NCBI GenBank assembly: GCA_039621445.1
Contig: CP154955.1
Span: 48,344,086-48,408,085 of the forward strand
DNA from: Euglena gracilis
Lineage: Eukaryota > Euglenida > Euglenophyceae > Euglenales
Direction of reading: 5' to 3'
DNA: 64,000 bases
Below are positions 41,178-53,880 of this stretch, in pieces (the first letter of the stretch is position 1; each line of letters begins with the position of its first letter). The notes under the pieces were generated by a model. It made no database searches. It saw only the letters and a program-made list of their open reading frames with translations, and had not been told where the DNA came from. Both the position numbers and the translations under genes were made by a program.

Positions 41178-42237
41178 GTGCCTCTTTCGCGTGTTTTTTG
41201 AGCTAGGCAGCCGTTTTGGCCTGCTTTGGCACCCCCAACAACAGAATATCCTTTACGTCCAGCCACCCTTTGGCCAGCTGGACAGGAAGTAAAACTCGTC
41301 AATGGGGCTGCACGACTGGCGTTTTTGTTTTGGCTCTGGACCATCGGCCAGAAATAGGTGAAAATCATAAAGCGCCTGAAAAGTTTTGGGGACCTCCCAG
41401 CCCTAAAAAGGTCAAATTCTCCTTCCAGTGCTTCGCCTAGAATTTTTTTGCATTTTTGACAATTCTTTCCCCGAAATGTGCCCAAAATGGACTTTTTGCC
41501 GTTTTGGGGGGTCAAAAAACATCGGCCTGGCACTCCACACCGGGTGGAAAATTGGTCACCCGGACGGCTTCGGCCGAAATCCTTTGATTTTGGCCATTTT
41601 TGGGCTGAGTGGTCAGATTGACCGGCCCCTGGGGATTGGTCAGTAAGCAGTTCTGTGACTTTGAAAAAATTCCTCATTTTGGCCAAATATTTCCCGTAAG
41701 ACCAAATTTTTGTCATTTTTTATCATTTCCTTTGCCATTATTTGGGCTGTGTTTTTGCATTTCCTTGCACATTTGGGTAAAATGAATATTTTTCCCCGCT
41801 GGAGGTGAAATTTTTCGAAGTCCTCCCCAGCAAAAAAGTGCACATAGAAAACACCGGAGAAAACCATATTTTTTTTTTGGCCTGGACATGAGCCACGCAA
41901 AATCATGCAAAATCACGGAAATAATCACGTGTAGGATTTTCGGTCATCAGCATATATGAACAAGTCCCTGGTACCATAATCCAAGTGCCTAATTCCGGGC
42001 CCGTTCAAACCCCCGTCAGGGCATCCCAAAGCCAACAAAACATGGCTTCCGAGTGCCCCCTCTCCCCATTTGGCCAGTTCTCCAAGTGCTGCTCAAGTTT
42101 GCAGCAGCCATATGAATATGTTGTTATATGTTGTTGTTATATGCATCGTTGGGCCTGGGCGGGTGAGGGCAAACGGCAGGGTTTCCTTCTCCGCTGGGTT
42201 GCCCCGGGTTCCGGGGTGACCCGGATTGTCCTGGGTG
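41178..42237. other. intron
   Basis: Ordinary AT-moderate sequence. No gene recognised. Confidence 0.5.
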
Positions 42238-42361
42238 CGCACCTGCCGCCGCACGGAGGCGGACCTCATTGGGGCCCTCAGCTTCTCCGGGGGCAACATG
42301 GTGCTGCGCAGCTCCACTGCGTGGTGTTACTACCCTGTTGGGGCCGCCCCCACCTGCCTCA
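42238..42361 (+). CDS. LamG module 2, exon f
   Basis: Frame RTCRRTEADLIGALSFSGGN, then MVLRSSTAWCYYPVGAAPTC; donor CTCA|GTGTGT, phase 1. It has the three Cys of the module 1 copy and the same 124 nt length. The acceptor seen in module 1 (CCGCCAG) is replaced here by TCCTGGGTG, so I cannot place the upstream splice. Confidence 0.55.
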
Positions 42362-43266
42362 GTGTGTGCGTCCCCATGGTACCGACGTTCGTCTTCTCCG
42401 ACTGTTGTTTTTTTTATTTCTACGGAATTTCATTTTGATGATAATTTAGCCATGAGCACAAAAGGATTCTCATAACAAAAACAGCTAAAGACATTTTCGA
42501 TATTATCTGTCTGTACAGAAATGAAAACCCCATGGCACACATTTGTATTTTTCCGACCACCCAGTGGGTCGGTCGGGCTTGGTGAGTGGTACTAGAGCAC
42601 CCACAACGCCAAAGGCACCGGTGCCGAAATGGCCATTTTTTAAATGGAAGTTCGCCTGGGTTGGCCCCAGCTGGGACACAAAACCGACCCCCCCCCGAAT
42701 TAATCTGTTGTAAATTGTCTGCATGAACTGCTGCACAATGTCTGACAAAAAACAAAAAAATCGAGGACAAAATGTTTGGGGGGGGTGCCAGGCACCCCAT
42801 GAGGTTAGCTCGGACCAGCAAGTATTGAAAAAGGATATTTTGTCCATTTTTGGTCCCTGCAGGCAGCAGTCCTCCCCCTTGAATTTCTGTCCCCCCTTGC
42901 AGGAATTATAATGAATAATGGGGCGATGTCACTCGCAAGTTTGAAGGGGTTCGATGGACTTTCCTGAACTTTGGCTCTGGTAATTTTGGTAGTAACTTTC
43001 CTGCGTACACAATCCCCTACACAGGAATTCCGCGTGCCATAAATTGCTGGGGTAACATGCTTCCACGTTCCTTCATTCTTTTTATTTGCTTTTTTTTGCG
43101 ATAAAAATTTTTTCAAGGGTTGTTCTTAATCTACCCAGCGACAATTTTTCTCAAATCCCCTTCTGGGGAGAAAGGGTGGCGCTGCTGCAACAAACCTGGA
43201 ATGAATGCAGCTGGTTTCATTTCGTCCACTGGTTGCATTCGAGACAATTCATTTTCCACCCCGCAG

Positions 43267-43326
43267 TCCCGCCGTCCCCGTCACCGCTGCCATCCATGAG
43301 CCCGCTCCCCACCGCCAGCCCGCTGG
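43267..43326 (+). CDS. linker exon S2
   Basis: Acceptor CCGCAG, donor CTGG|GTGAGT, 60 nt, phase 1-1. Encodes PPSPSPLPSMSPLPTASPL plus split codons. Follows exon f in phase. Confidence 0.7.
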
Positions 43327-45117
43327 GTGAGTCCCGTTCTCCGCCGCGCCATTCGTGGCATCGGATGTGGGAGAACCTTCATGCCGTGGAGGGCACCCAA
43401 AATACGCGGGGGGGGGCATTGTTTTTTTTTTACAGTTTATTATACGGGCGAATTTTGTTTTTTTTTGCATTTTTCTGTGGTTTATTTCTTGAAGGCTTTG
43501 CATTTCAAACAAAAATTTCCATGTATATCTGTCATATATGACCAAAATTTCCCCTTTTTATTTTTCCATACCTTAGAACCACAGTGCTTGCCAACCGACA
43601 GCAATCATGTTTTTGGGCGTTTTTGTTACGCCTGACCCCCCAGAGAATAATGACATCAAACTTAATTTTTGTGTCACATTTTTTTTTGGTGTGATGTTGT
43701 TTTCCCCCTCTGCTTACCATTTGGAGGCACCCCACTGCCGGTTGCTGTATTTTGCCCGCGTGCCAAACTATTAGACCCTTGGCTTAACCGTCCCAGCCCC
43801 CCCCCCCCAGGGTATTGAGTGCGTGTTGGCCTTGTGGGGGGTAGGGGAGTCTGCAATTTCCTGGGACGAATTTTTCCTTCCCCGGCGCCTTGTGCCAAAA
43901 TTTTTTTATCCTGTAGTTTTGTCAATTTGTTTCAAAAAGCACCTGCAAACGTGATTCTTGGGGATTTGAAGCACCTCAAAAATTTTCAGGGAGGTTGACC
44001 CCCCCCAGGAGTGAGGGGTCCAGGACCACCCCATCCCCCTCCTCCCCCTCAACTTATACCCTGCCCCCCCCCCCCCCGAATTTTCAGCAGTCCGCTGATG
44101 AGGCTGAATTTTAAGCTGACCTCACCCTGGGGGGGGGGTGCCTGCCTGGCACCCAGATTAGACACCCCCTTGGGGGTGGGGGGGGGGTAGGGCACATGGC
44201 CAAAAGTGCCTGGGCACTCGGCCAAGGCACTTCCGGCACCGAAAGCCAGAAGCCCCAAAAAGGCCATTTTGGGCACTTTTTGGTCGACGACCAGGCAGGC
44301 CCCCCCCCCTTGGATACCTTTTGGCTTTTGTCTGATTTGAGGCCTGGCGCTGCATTCCACTTCTGGCCCTTTCTTCGGTGCAGATCCCAATAATTGTCCG
44401 ACCCCAGGCAGGCACTACCCCCCCCCCCCTCCCTCCCTCCCTCCCGGGGTTGGTCCATTTCAGCCTGCCGGTGATTGAACTTGCGTTTCTGCCGGTCTGC
44501 CCAAGGGGTCGTTTAAGTTTGGGGCTGCTCGAATTTGGGTTTTGTGGCACATTCATGTCCACGAGGGACAGCGTGAATTTGGGACGACCGGTCCATACGT
44601 TAGCATTCACTTCGACAAATGAGGGGAGGGTTGGGTTTTGAAAGGAAACAGCAACCTCTGGGGATGAACCCAAAAAGGGAAAATGAAAAAAGGTTTTGTG
44701 TGGCGTGGTTTGGATCCCTCCTCACGATGAGTGCATTTTGCAAATTTTCAAAAAAGGATAAAACATATTGACGTAAAATTTGCCCCGGGTGGTGGAGAAG
44801 GGGGAAATGGTTCGATATTTTGGTCAAAATCTAAGTTTGAGCAATCCAAAACTGTTTAAAAAATGAAACCAAATAATCCCAATCAAGTGCCAAATCAAAG
44901 CCGCCATAGAAACAAGTCAGCGCCCGGTTCGCAAATTTTCGAATATGGAGTCGACAGCATTGCTTTTCTGAAATGAAGCACGTTTATTTTGGTTTGGGGT
45001 CCCTGAAGACTGGAATGCTTTGACCGATATTTTTATGTGAGGGATTGTTTCCAGTTCAATACCCACAGTCATATTCGTAGTCCAATACCCACTGCCATCC
45101 CACGTGTTCCATCGCAG

Positions 45118-45177
45118 CATCCACGTCCCCGTTGCCATCTCCATCGCCAAGCAACTCTCCGTCACTCAGCCCGTCAG
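45118..45177 (+). CDS. linker exon S3
   Basis: Acceptor ATCGCAG, donor TCAG|GTACGT, 60 nt, phase 1-1. Encodes STSPLPSPSPSNSPSLSPS. Confidence 0.7.
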
Positions 45178-45404
45178 GTACGTTCCTTAGACTTGAGCTT
45201 AAGATGCATTTGACCCAAGTATTGAAGAAGCAAAGTACACATTTTGGTCTTGGTGTGGTTTGCAAATTGGCCTTGTCAAAGCGAGGGCGTGTTGACCTTT
45301 TTCAAAGCCAGATTGTTTCCAGGTGTTCACTTGAACGATATCGTTGTAATAGACATTCCATTTCCAACGCAGGACGATGATTTCTGGGGAAAACATCTCG
45401 TTTG

Positions 45405-45472
45405 TTCGTGATCACTCGTGATCATTCGTGATCATTCGTGATCATTCATGATGATTCGTGATCATTTCTGAT
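45405..45472 (+). repeat. 10 bp tandem repeat (ATCATTCGTG)
   Basis: About six copies with a few substitutions, in the intron after S3. Confidence 0.85.
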
Positions 45473-45590
45473 TCCGTCCAATGTCTGCTGGTTTGAAGCC
45501 ATTCTTGGCTTCTCTGTGCAAGGCTTCATGGAATCCCTGCACACCCGCCACGCCCATAAAAAAAGATCGATTTCAAAAATGGCGCACGGT

Positions 45591-45968
45591 CAGGGTTCGA
45601 TATACGGAGGGTGTACGGAGTTTAGGTGGGGGGATGTCCCCCCCCCCCCCTGGCCCGCAGGGGGGTCCGGACCACCCCCACCTGCCAGGGGGGTCCGGAC
45701 CGACCCTGGGGGGGTGTACCCGGGACCCCCCCAAAAAGGGTCATTTTTTTCCTCCGGCGCTTTGCGCCGAAAATTTTTTGCGTTTTTGGCAAATTTTTGT
45801 CCAAAAAGTGCCCAACATGGCACTTTTGGTCCTTTTGGGGGGTCAAAAATTTTCGGTCACCCGGACTGCGCCACTGTTTGGGTGGGGGGGGGGTGTCCCC
45901 CCGACCCCCCCCTCCTGGCCCACAGGGGGGTCCGAATCACCCCCCACCTGTCCTTATATCGAACCCTG
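45591..45968. mobile_element. CAGGGTT-ended MITE, copy 1 (378 bp)
   Basis: Left end CAGGGTTCGATATACGG, right end CCTTATATCGAACCCTG. Flanks CGCACGGT and CTCACGGT are an 8 bp duplication with one mismatch. The inside is C/G runs, a CGGCGCTTTGCGCCG hairpin and a CCAAAAAGTGCCCAA core. The CAGGG start and 8 bp TSD fit a hAT-type MITE. Confidence 0.75.
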
Positions 45969-46111
45969 CTCACGGTAACACGACAAATGGCGCATGACAA
46001 ACCGTGGGAAGCTGTCACAAACGAGTGAGAATGGGCCACCGCGTTCCCCTAAACCTCGGATTTGCGGTTTGGGGGCGGGTCGCCTCCCGCTTGGCCCCTG
46101 TCGTCGCACAG

Positions 46112-46171
46112 GGTCCCCCTCTCAGTCGGCCGCCCCATCCCCCAGCCCCAACCCCTCCGAGAGTCCCTCGG
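46112..46171 (+). CDS. linker exon S4
   Basis: Acceptor CGCACAG, donor TCGG|GTCCAA, 60 nt, phase 1-1. Encodes SPSQSAAPSPSPNPSESPS. Confidence 0.65.
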
Positions 46172-46852
46172 GTCCAAACCTTCCTCTGCCTGCAATTCCG
46201 TCGCCCTGCGTGTGCTGTGCAGTTGGAATGTGACAAGTACCAAAGTTGAAGTTCGGCTCAGGATTACAACTTGACAATTGCCACAACACACACAACACAG
46301 CACAATGACAGTCTGGAATAGTGATTGATGATGAACCCCTCTGGCCAGGCTTTATCCACTTTTGACACTTTTGAGAGCAACACGGCGCACATTTTTTTTT
46401 GGAAGTGTTGGAGCATGATTTGAGAAGACCTTTGATTTGACATACTTTGAAAATTTTTTGGAAATCCAGGGGAAATGATGAAGTTATTTATCATAAACTG
46501 AAAGAAGATAAACGAGTTTGCACGTTTTTCTGTGAAGGGAAGTCAGCAGTTAAACGAGAACAATCAATTTGGTTTCACTAGAAACCAAAATAGGCATTAG
46601 CACAAGGTTGTGGTTTTTTTGTGTTTGTGTTGTGTTTCTTCCTTGAAACAAGGGAAGCAATTTTGTTATTTTTGTGGTGAAAATTTCCTGTGTGGCACCA
46701 GAAGAAACGATGCCGTCCAAAATCTAACCAGCGGGGGGTGCACCCCCCCCCCCCCTGGCCACCTGGCAGGGTCCGGGGTGACTGCAACCACCGTGTTGCC
46801 CTTCCCCCGCTACCAGGTCATATGGGCACCATTTCCAGTACCACTACCCCCC

Positions 46853-47660
46853 CCCCCCTAGTCGTACGACCACCCCTCATTTATGACCACCCCGGTCACA
46901 GGTTGCAGGTCATGGGAGTGTTATGACCCCCCCCCCGGTCACAGGTTGCAGGTTGCGAAAAATTTAACCCCCAAAAATAAGTCCCCCTCCCCTTCAAAAA
47001 TCCGGCGCTTCGCGCCGGCAGGGAGGACCTTATTTTGGGGGGGTCAAATTCATGGATTTTTGCTCGGACCGGCTGGGACATTTTGGGGGGGTAAATCTGC
47101 CATTTTGGGACAGTTTTCACACACTTCTACGACCGCCCCCTCATCTATGACCACCCCCCGGTCACAGGTTGCAGGTTATGGGGGTGTTATGACCACCCCC
47201 CCCCCCCCGGTCACAGGTTGCAGGAACCCGGTCATACCCCCCCCCCCCTAGTCGTACGACCACCCCTCATTTATGACCACCCCCCGGTCACAGGTTGCAG
47301 GTCATGGGGGTGTTATGACCACCCCCCCCCGGTCACAGGTTGCAGGTTGCGAAAGATTTAACCCCCAAAAATAAGTCCCCCCCCCCCCCTGGCCGGTCCG
47401 AGCAAAAATCCATGAAATGGACCCCCCCAAAATAAGGTCCCCCTGCCGGCGCAAAGCGCCGGATTTTTGAAAAATGGGACATTTTGGGGGGGGGTAAATC
47501 TGCCATTTTGGGACAGTTTTCACACACTTCTACGACCGCCCCCTCATCTATGACCACCCCCCGGTCACAGGTTGCAGGTTATGGGGGTGTTATGACCACC
47601 CCCCCCCCCCCCCGGTCACAGGTTGCAGGAACCCGGTCATACGACTAGGGGGGGGGGGTA
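46853..47660. repeat. two copies of the GGTCACAGGTTGCAGG element
   Basis: Each unit starts at CCCTAGTCGTACGACCACCC, contains repeated GGTCACAGGTTGCAGGT(T/C)ATGGGGGTG, and the last ends with GGAACCCGGTCATACGACTAGGG, an inverted match to its start. Hairpins CCGGCGCTTCGCGCCGG (47002-47018) and CCGGCGCAAAGCGCCGG (47446-47462) lie inside. A shorter relative is at 32385-32625. Non-coding. Confidence 0.7.
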
Positions 47661-48388
47661 CGACTAGGGGGGGGGGTAGCTCACCTTTGGACTCCAAAAC
47701 ATGTTTTGTCTTAACGTTAAATAATATTTTTTTTTGAAATAGAAGGTGAATGTGTGTGTACCGTTTTTTTTCCAAATGGAAAATTAGGAACGGATGAAAG
47801 CAGCTTTCTCCCAGAAAGGGGGTGCCGGGCAATTTGAATATTTCTCTTTTTTGCCTTGTGCTGGCTACTCAGGCCACTGCCAGGGACAAAGGGCCCCACA
47901 GGCCATTTGGGGGGAGGGGGCGTTGACAACCGGGGAAACAACAAACCGCAAAGACAGCAGGCAGAGGATGGCCTGGTGGGGAAAACTGGGAAAGGAGGTA
48001 GTGGAGGAGGACCCCACCCCCATTTCTTTGCCAGGCTGAGGAATTTCCAGGAAAAATATTTCGCACTCACCCTCACCGGTTCTGGGTTCTGGGGCATATC
48101 CAGCTCAGAAGGTTTTTACACACTGGGGTAAGAGGTTCCAGCCAGCATTTTTTTTGGTCCCGGGGTGCTTAAGACAACCCCTGCTCACACACATCATCCT
48201 GAGCATCTTGTAGTTTTCTGGGGACGCCAACACTAGTCATGGCTCACCTGTGGACTCCGATAAAATATCTGTCTTTATGTTAAAGAGTTGAAATTTTCCC
48301 GAAATAGAAGCTGAGTATGCGCAAACTTTTTTTGAAATCGAAATTTGGGAGCGGATGAAAACAAGTTTTAGGGTTTGTCTTTGGACAG

Positions 48389-48832
48389 GGGGGGGGAAAT
48401 GCAACTTTCATAATTTACATTTTTTTGCATAATCGGCTTTTCCCGAAATTTGCATTTTTTTGCATTTTTTTTGCATTTTTTTGCATAAAATATTTTCCCC
48501 GGAAAAATTTTTTGTAATTGGTTGCCATATGTTTGATTTTTTTGCATATTTTTGCATTTTCTACGTAAAATATTTTGCCCTGGAAAAAATTTTTGTTGTT
48601 GGTTGCCATATGTATGGATTTTTTTGCATTTTTTTTTGCGTTTTTTTGCATAAAATATTTTGCCCTGGAAATTTTTTTTGATCTTAGGCAGCAAAGCTCT
48701 GTCATAGTCCAGCTTTTTCTCAGGTTTTTCATGTAAGTTGCATTTTATTGCATTTTTTTGCATTTTTTTGCATTTTTTTGACTTGCATAATTTGAAGGGC
48801 CCAGTTGCATTCCCCCCCCCCCCCCTGCTTTG
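48389..48832. mobile_element. TTTTTGCATT-rich element, copy 2
   Basis: Between G- and C-runs; GCAACTTTCATAATTT at the start, AATTTGAAGGGCCCAGTTGCATT at the end. Internal GGTTGCCATATGT repeats and a TTAGGCAGCAAAGCTCTGT core are shared with the other two copies. Confidence 0.65.
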
Positions 48833-48876
48833 GAGCGGCGGCTGATGCGGGGGCACTGGGTTCTGTGTCCTCACAG

Positions 48877-48936
48877 CCTCCGAGTCTGCCTCGCCGACCC
48901 CATCGCCCAGCCCCGCCCCCTCCGACAGCCCGGCAG
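48877..48936 (+). CDS. linker exon S5
   Basis: Acceptor CCTCACAG, donor GCAG|GTGCTG, 60 nt, phase 1-1. Encodes SESASPTPSPSPAPSDSPA. It begins only 44 bp after the TTTTTGCATT element, so that element inserted close to the branch-point region. Confidence 0.7.
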
Positions 48937-50489
48937 GTGCTGGCTTATCCGGCTCTCTGCGGCCATGGGGATGGCTGCCACTGCGTGGAGGGCCCAAAGT
49001 GGCCAATTGGGGGGATGGGACAACCCGCCCCCTCATTGTCCCTTCCAATTGGCCAGAAAGGTGGGACAAGGCTGCCCAAAGGGTGGCCTAAGGGGGGGGG
49101 GTCGCATCAAAGGAGGAGCTCATGCGAAATATAGAATGCAGGAATGTCTGTGTGCGTGTGCAAAGGCGTATGAAATATTTGTGCGCACAGGAAATCATAG
49201 GAATGACCCTCCGACACAAGGAGAAAAATGCACAATCTGTCATCCCAGGTATCACACTTGGCTCTGGCCAATTACATACCTCACATCACCGTTGGGGGGG
49301 AAATGTTTTTTGACATTTTACGAAAAATATTCAGGCTTTTTGCATGGATTCTCTTTTGATCGGGGTGTGTGCTGCAAATTTTCTTGCATTTACTCTTTTT
49401 TTTTGCTCGTGCTTCAATGGACATTTCTGCAAATTTCCGTGTGCTGAGGACTTTTTTGGACATTTTTTTTTAAATTACTTTTCACTTTTGTCTATTTTTG
49501 GATCCTTCAACGCGTGTTTCTTTCAGAATACTGATTGATTTTTCTTTTACCAATTCGTCTTTATAAACCCAATTTTTTTGCAACCTTGTCACCTGGGAGG
49601 GCAGTGGGTGGTGGGTAGTGGGTTTTTGAAAAGTGATTGACTGGTTCTTTGAAAGTTGACGCGACCCCCTTACCGTGGGGGTGGGTCGGACAATTATTGG
49701 GAGTTGCCCCGAAGAAAGGGCCAGAAGCGGAGTACAGCGCCCGGCCTTAAACCAGACAGAAGCTGAAGTGCATCTAAGGGGGGGGGGTCGGTCAGCAACG
49801 GTATGGCTCCATTGCTCCCTGGGGGTGAGTGGGTTTCAGGCCGCTGGAGCCTTTGGGGGGGGGGGGGGGACCCAGGGTCAATCTGGCCTGACCAAAGGCC
49901 GGCCATAACTGTTTTTTAAGAAGACCAACCGTGGGTGGGTGGGGGGTTGTGGGTGGTGTGCTTTCAAAAAGAAAGCCGGTGGATGGGTTTGGACCCGACA
50001 AACAGTATCCTGGCGGCAGGGTTCAGTGTAAGAGGGTGTACGGGGTGGAGGAGGGCACTCGCCCCCCCCCCCCTGAACCAGAGGGGAAGTCCTACCCCCC
50101 CCCCCCCCCGCCCCGCCCCACTGCCTAAACTGACCCGGGAACCTCTCCTGAAGGGGTTTTCCTTGCCTTCTCGCACATTTTGCCATTGTTGACAAATATT
50201 GGCCGGAAAGGGCCAAAAATGGCATTTTTGAAATTTTGGCCCCCAAAGGTCGGCCAAAGATCGGTCAATTGGGCTGCGCCATTGTGTTGCGGGGGGCAGG
50301 GGTTTTCTAAAGCCGGGGGGGGGGACCCTGCCCTCGGGGGGTGGTCCAGCCCGCCAGCACCTTTTTCAAGCTGCCCAAGGGACCCCCCCCCCCGGGGTCC
50401 TTAAGAAAATCCCTGGGGGGTGTCCCCCGCTTCTGGACTGGAGGGGCCCGACCACCTATATCGAACCCTGCCTTCGCCCCCGTCCACAG

Positions 50490-50549
50490 CCTCCGCCTCC
50501 GAGTCGCAGTCCCCGTCGCCCAGCGACTCTCCCTCTGTCAGCCCCTCAG
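50490..50549 (+). CDS. linker exon S6
   Basis: Acceptor GTCCACAG, donor TCAG|GTCGCT, 60 nt, phase 1-1. Encodes SASESQSPSPSDSPSVSPS. Confidence 0.7.
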
Positions 50550-50610
50550 GTCGCTGCCCTCCCCTCGTGTTACACTGGCTTTTTTGAGACCGCTCAGGGG
50601 GGGTGGAGTG

Positions 50611-50731
50611 CAGGGTTTGATATAAGGAGGGCGTACATGGTTTAGGTGGGGGGTGTCCCCCCACCCCCCCCCCCTCCTGGCCCGCAGGGGGGGTCCGGAC
50701 CACCCCCCACCTGTCCTTATATCGAACCCTG
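50611..50731. mobile_element. CAGGGTT-ended MITE, copy 2 (121 bp)
   Basis: CAGGGTTTGATATAAGG to CCTTATATCGAACCCTG with a perfect 8 bp duplication GTGGAGTG at 50603-50610 and 50732-50739. Confidence 0.85.
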
Positions 50732-51026
50732 GTGGAGTGGGTGGGCCTTGCCGAGCCCCCCAGGGGTCCCCCAGAGGGGAGTGGGGTATATTTTTCGGCG
50801 CCTCTGGCGCCGAAAAGTTTTGAAAAGGTGCTATTTTTGGCGGTTTTCGCGATTTTTGGCCATTTTTGGGGAAAATTGAGTGGGTCCCCCGGGATCCCTC
50901 AGCCTTTAAAAAAGAAACCCTGGGTGGGGACCCCCCCCCCAACCAGGCTCCTCTCCCCCGCCCAGAAGACCTGGGGGGATTCCGCCCTGGGCTGGGTGGG
51001 TGGGGGGACCCCCCTCCCTCAGTATC

Positions 51027-51397
51027 AACAGGGGGGGAAATGCAACTTGCATAATTTGCATTTTTTTGCATAATCAGGTTTTCCCGAAATTTGCATTTTT
51101 TTTGCATTTTTTTTTGCATTTTTTACATAAATATTTTGCCCTTGAAAAAAATTTTGTAGTTGGTTGGCATATGTTTGGATTTTTTTTTTGCATTTTTTTG
51201 TGTGTTTTTTTTGCATAAAATATTTTGTCCTGGAAAATTTTTTTGATTTTAGGCAGCAAAGCTCTGTCATAGTCCAGCTTTTTCTCAATGTTTTCATGCA
51301 AGTTGCATTTTTTGCATTTTTTTGCATTTTTTTTGCATTTTTTTGCATTTTTTTGATTTGCATAATTTGAAGGGCCAAGTTGCATTCCCCCCCCCCC
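51027..51397. mobile_element. TTTTTGCATT-rich element, copy 3
   Basis: GGGGGGAAATGCAACTTGCAT at the start and GGGCCAAGTTGCATTCCCCC at the end; internal layout as in copy 2. Confidence 0.65.
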
Positions 51398-52135
51398 TGG
51401 TATCAAACAGAAGCCTGCCCAGGACCTGTTGAGATGCGTGAAGGCTTGTCAGGGAACTGCTGTGCTCAGAGGTTTTTTTTTAAGTTTTCGGACCTGGGAG
51501 GGGTGGGGTTCCGGCCTCTCCCCCCTGCGGGGGTGGGCAGGCTGACTGAATGGGTCCCCCAGAGAGGTCCTTTCCTCCTTTCAGGTGCGAAGACACAAAA
51601 ACAAATTCACCCACCCAAAGCCTTCCTCCCAGGACCCCCGGGTCCACAAAACCGTTGGTCAGGCCATTTGGCATTGCCTCACCTGTCTCCGTTGGACGTT
51701 TTCAGGATCCGCAGCGCCGACACTTTCCTGGGGGCTAGGGCGGTGGCACTGGAATGCCCCCCCCCCCCCCCCGGGGAATTGTCATGCCTGAGAACCGAGA
51801 ACCTGCCAGGGTCCCCCACCCGAGAAACTGTCAGGGTCCCCAGCACTGTCCAACCTGTCAGAGCAGGAAGTGGGAAACAGGGGACTGACATGGGAGGAAA
51901 CTGTCCCCTGTCAGGTCGGGCAGACACCGGGGACCCTGAAAAACAGCAACAGCCACCTGTCAGCTTCCCGGATCGGGGAGGGGGTAACAAAAAAAGAAAA
52001 AAGAAAAAAGAAAAAACAGCCGCAGTGCACACAGAAGGGGGGTACACCGCCACTGTGCCGGCTCCCCCCAGCCTCAAGGACTGGTCAAGCCCCCCCCCCC
52101 CATGCCTCCTGCATCTTTTTCCCGCCCGTCCACAG

Positions 52136-52195
52136 AGTCCCCCTCGCTGTCGCCGTCCCCATCGCCCAGCGACTCCCCCTCCGAGAGCCCCTCCG
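52136..52195 (+). CDS. linker exon S7
   Basis: Acceptor GTCCACAG, donor TCCG|GTGTCC, 60 nt, phase 1-1. Encodes SPSLSPSPSPSDSPSESPS. Confidence 0.7.
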
Positions 52196-53331
52196 GTGTC
52201 CAGCCCTCCCTCCTGCAGTTTAACGTCCAAGACCAGCATTTTTTGCAGCTGCTGGAGACCATTTCGAATACGGAGATGGTCGATGGATGACCCTGGCCGG
52301 GTGGGCAGCGCCAGGCAACACCCTCAATTGCCTGAGGCGTGGCCGTTGCTTAAAGGGGGGCAACAGTCGGTCGGTCGGAAGTTGGCAGGGATTCAGCCTG
52401 GCAGGTTGTAGCGTCTTTAAAGGGAAAAATCGGGGGGGGGGGGATGGGGGGGATGTTCAGCCGAAGGATTCAATGCCACAAGACACAAACATGACGGCCC
52501 AATCCAACCGCCAAGCTCCCTGGTGGCGAACTGGGGGGGGGGGTACAATATGTTTCCTGCACCAACAAAACGTGCCGGGTCTGCAAGGTCACCTTCTTGG
52601 CCTCGGCCAGAATTCTGTTTCAGGATTTGCAGCACCCCCCAGAGGGGGGGGGAGGGGGGCTGCAGCTGGTCAAAAATCGGTGATTTCCAGTGGACCCTCC
52701 CCCTGGGGGGGGTATGCTGGCCGCACGAGGTGATGGAAAATTATTCCAGTGAACGTCGCAATTCATTTTTTTATCCTCAAAAAACATACCAAACTGTCCG
52801 TTTTGGTCATGTTTTGGGGAATGGCTTTTTTAGGAACAAAATTGGAATAAAATGCCAAAAAGCCCATTTCCACATCGGTTTATAGCACCGGAGGATTCCT
52901 TTTTCCGGTTGCAGAGCCCCCCCCCCCCTTCCCCCTGGAGATGCCTGCTTGGGCACTCCAAGGCACCCAGATCCGACCACGTGCCCTACCCCTCCTGGGG
53001 GGCTGGGGAACATGGCCAAAAGTGCTGGGGCACTCGGCCAAGGAACTTCTGCCGGAAGCCCCCAAAATGCCTTTTTTGGAATTTTTGGCCCACGACCAGC
53101 TGCACTCCAGGGCCCTCCGAGACCCCCTCCCCGGGGTTGGTCAATTCCAGCCCGGTTTACCCCCACCCCACAGTTCAGCCCTGCCAACCCATCAGATGGG
53201 TTTGCCCTGCTGTGAGCTGGGACACATAGCGGCAGGAACCCCCCCTCCCAGCCTCTTGAGCCCAAACCAGCTACTCCGCCCAGGCTGATTGGAAACGTCC
53301 CGTACCCATTCCTGCCACCCCCACCCCACAG

Positions 53332-53391
53332 GCTCGCCCTCCGAGTCCCCCTCCCCGTCACACAGCGAGTCCCCCTCCGGCAGCCCATCGG
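53332..53391 (+). CDS. linker exon S8
   Basis: Acceptor CCCCACAG, donor TCGG|GTGTGC, 60 nt, phase 1-1. Encodes SPSESPSPSHSESPSGSPS. Duplicate of S14. Confidence 0.7.
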
Positions 53392-53820
53392 GTGTGCCCC
53401 CAACGCGTCGCCCTGCAGCAAAGGCGCCGGGAGCCTACACCCACTGATGGTCCCACGCCCACTTGACCCACTTTGGGGTTCCCATGCCTGCTCAAGGACC
53501 TCCCACACGCCATTTCATGAGGCTCTCATCCTTGGACGTTTTGAAAGGGACAAATTGATGTCTGTCATTGCGCATAAATCCTTCGAGTGTTTTTTTTTTT
53601 TAACAAACCGAGTGTCACGAAGCTGTTTGGCAATGAAGGTTGTGGGTTGGGTTTCGCTTGGACCAATGTGGATCCACAAATTCCACATAGTCTTGTGCAG
53701 TTTCAGAGCCCTGTGGCGTCATCCTTTTATTTCGTTTTGGTTTTGCAAGCAGCCAGATTATTTTTTCAAAATGGCTTGGTTTCTCTCAGATGGATCCCTC
53801 GCCTCTCCCAATCATTGCAG

Positions 53821-53880
53821 TTTCGCCCTCCGAGTCACCCACCCCATCCCCAAGCCAGTCCCCCTCCGAAAGCGCGTCAG
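53821..53880 (+). CDS. linker exon S9
   Basis: Acceptor CATTGCAG, donor TCAG|GTGGCT, 60 nt, phase 1-1. Encodes SPSESPTPSPSQSPSESAS. Duplicate of S15. Confidence 0.7.
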
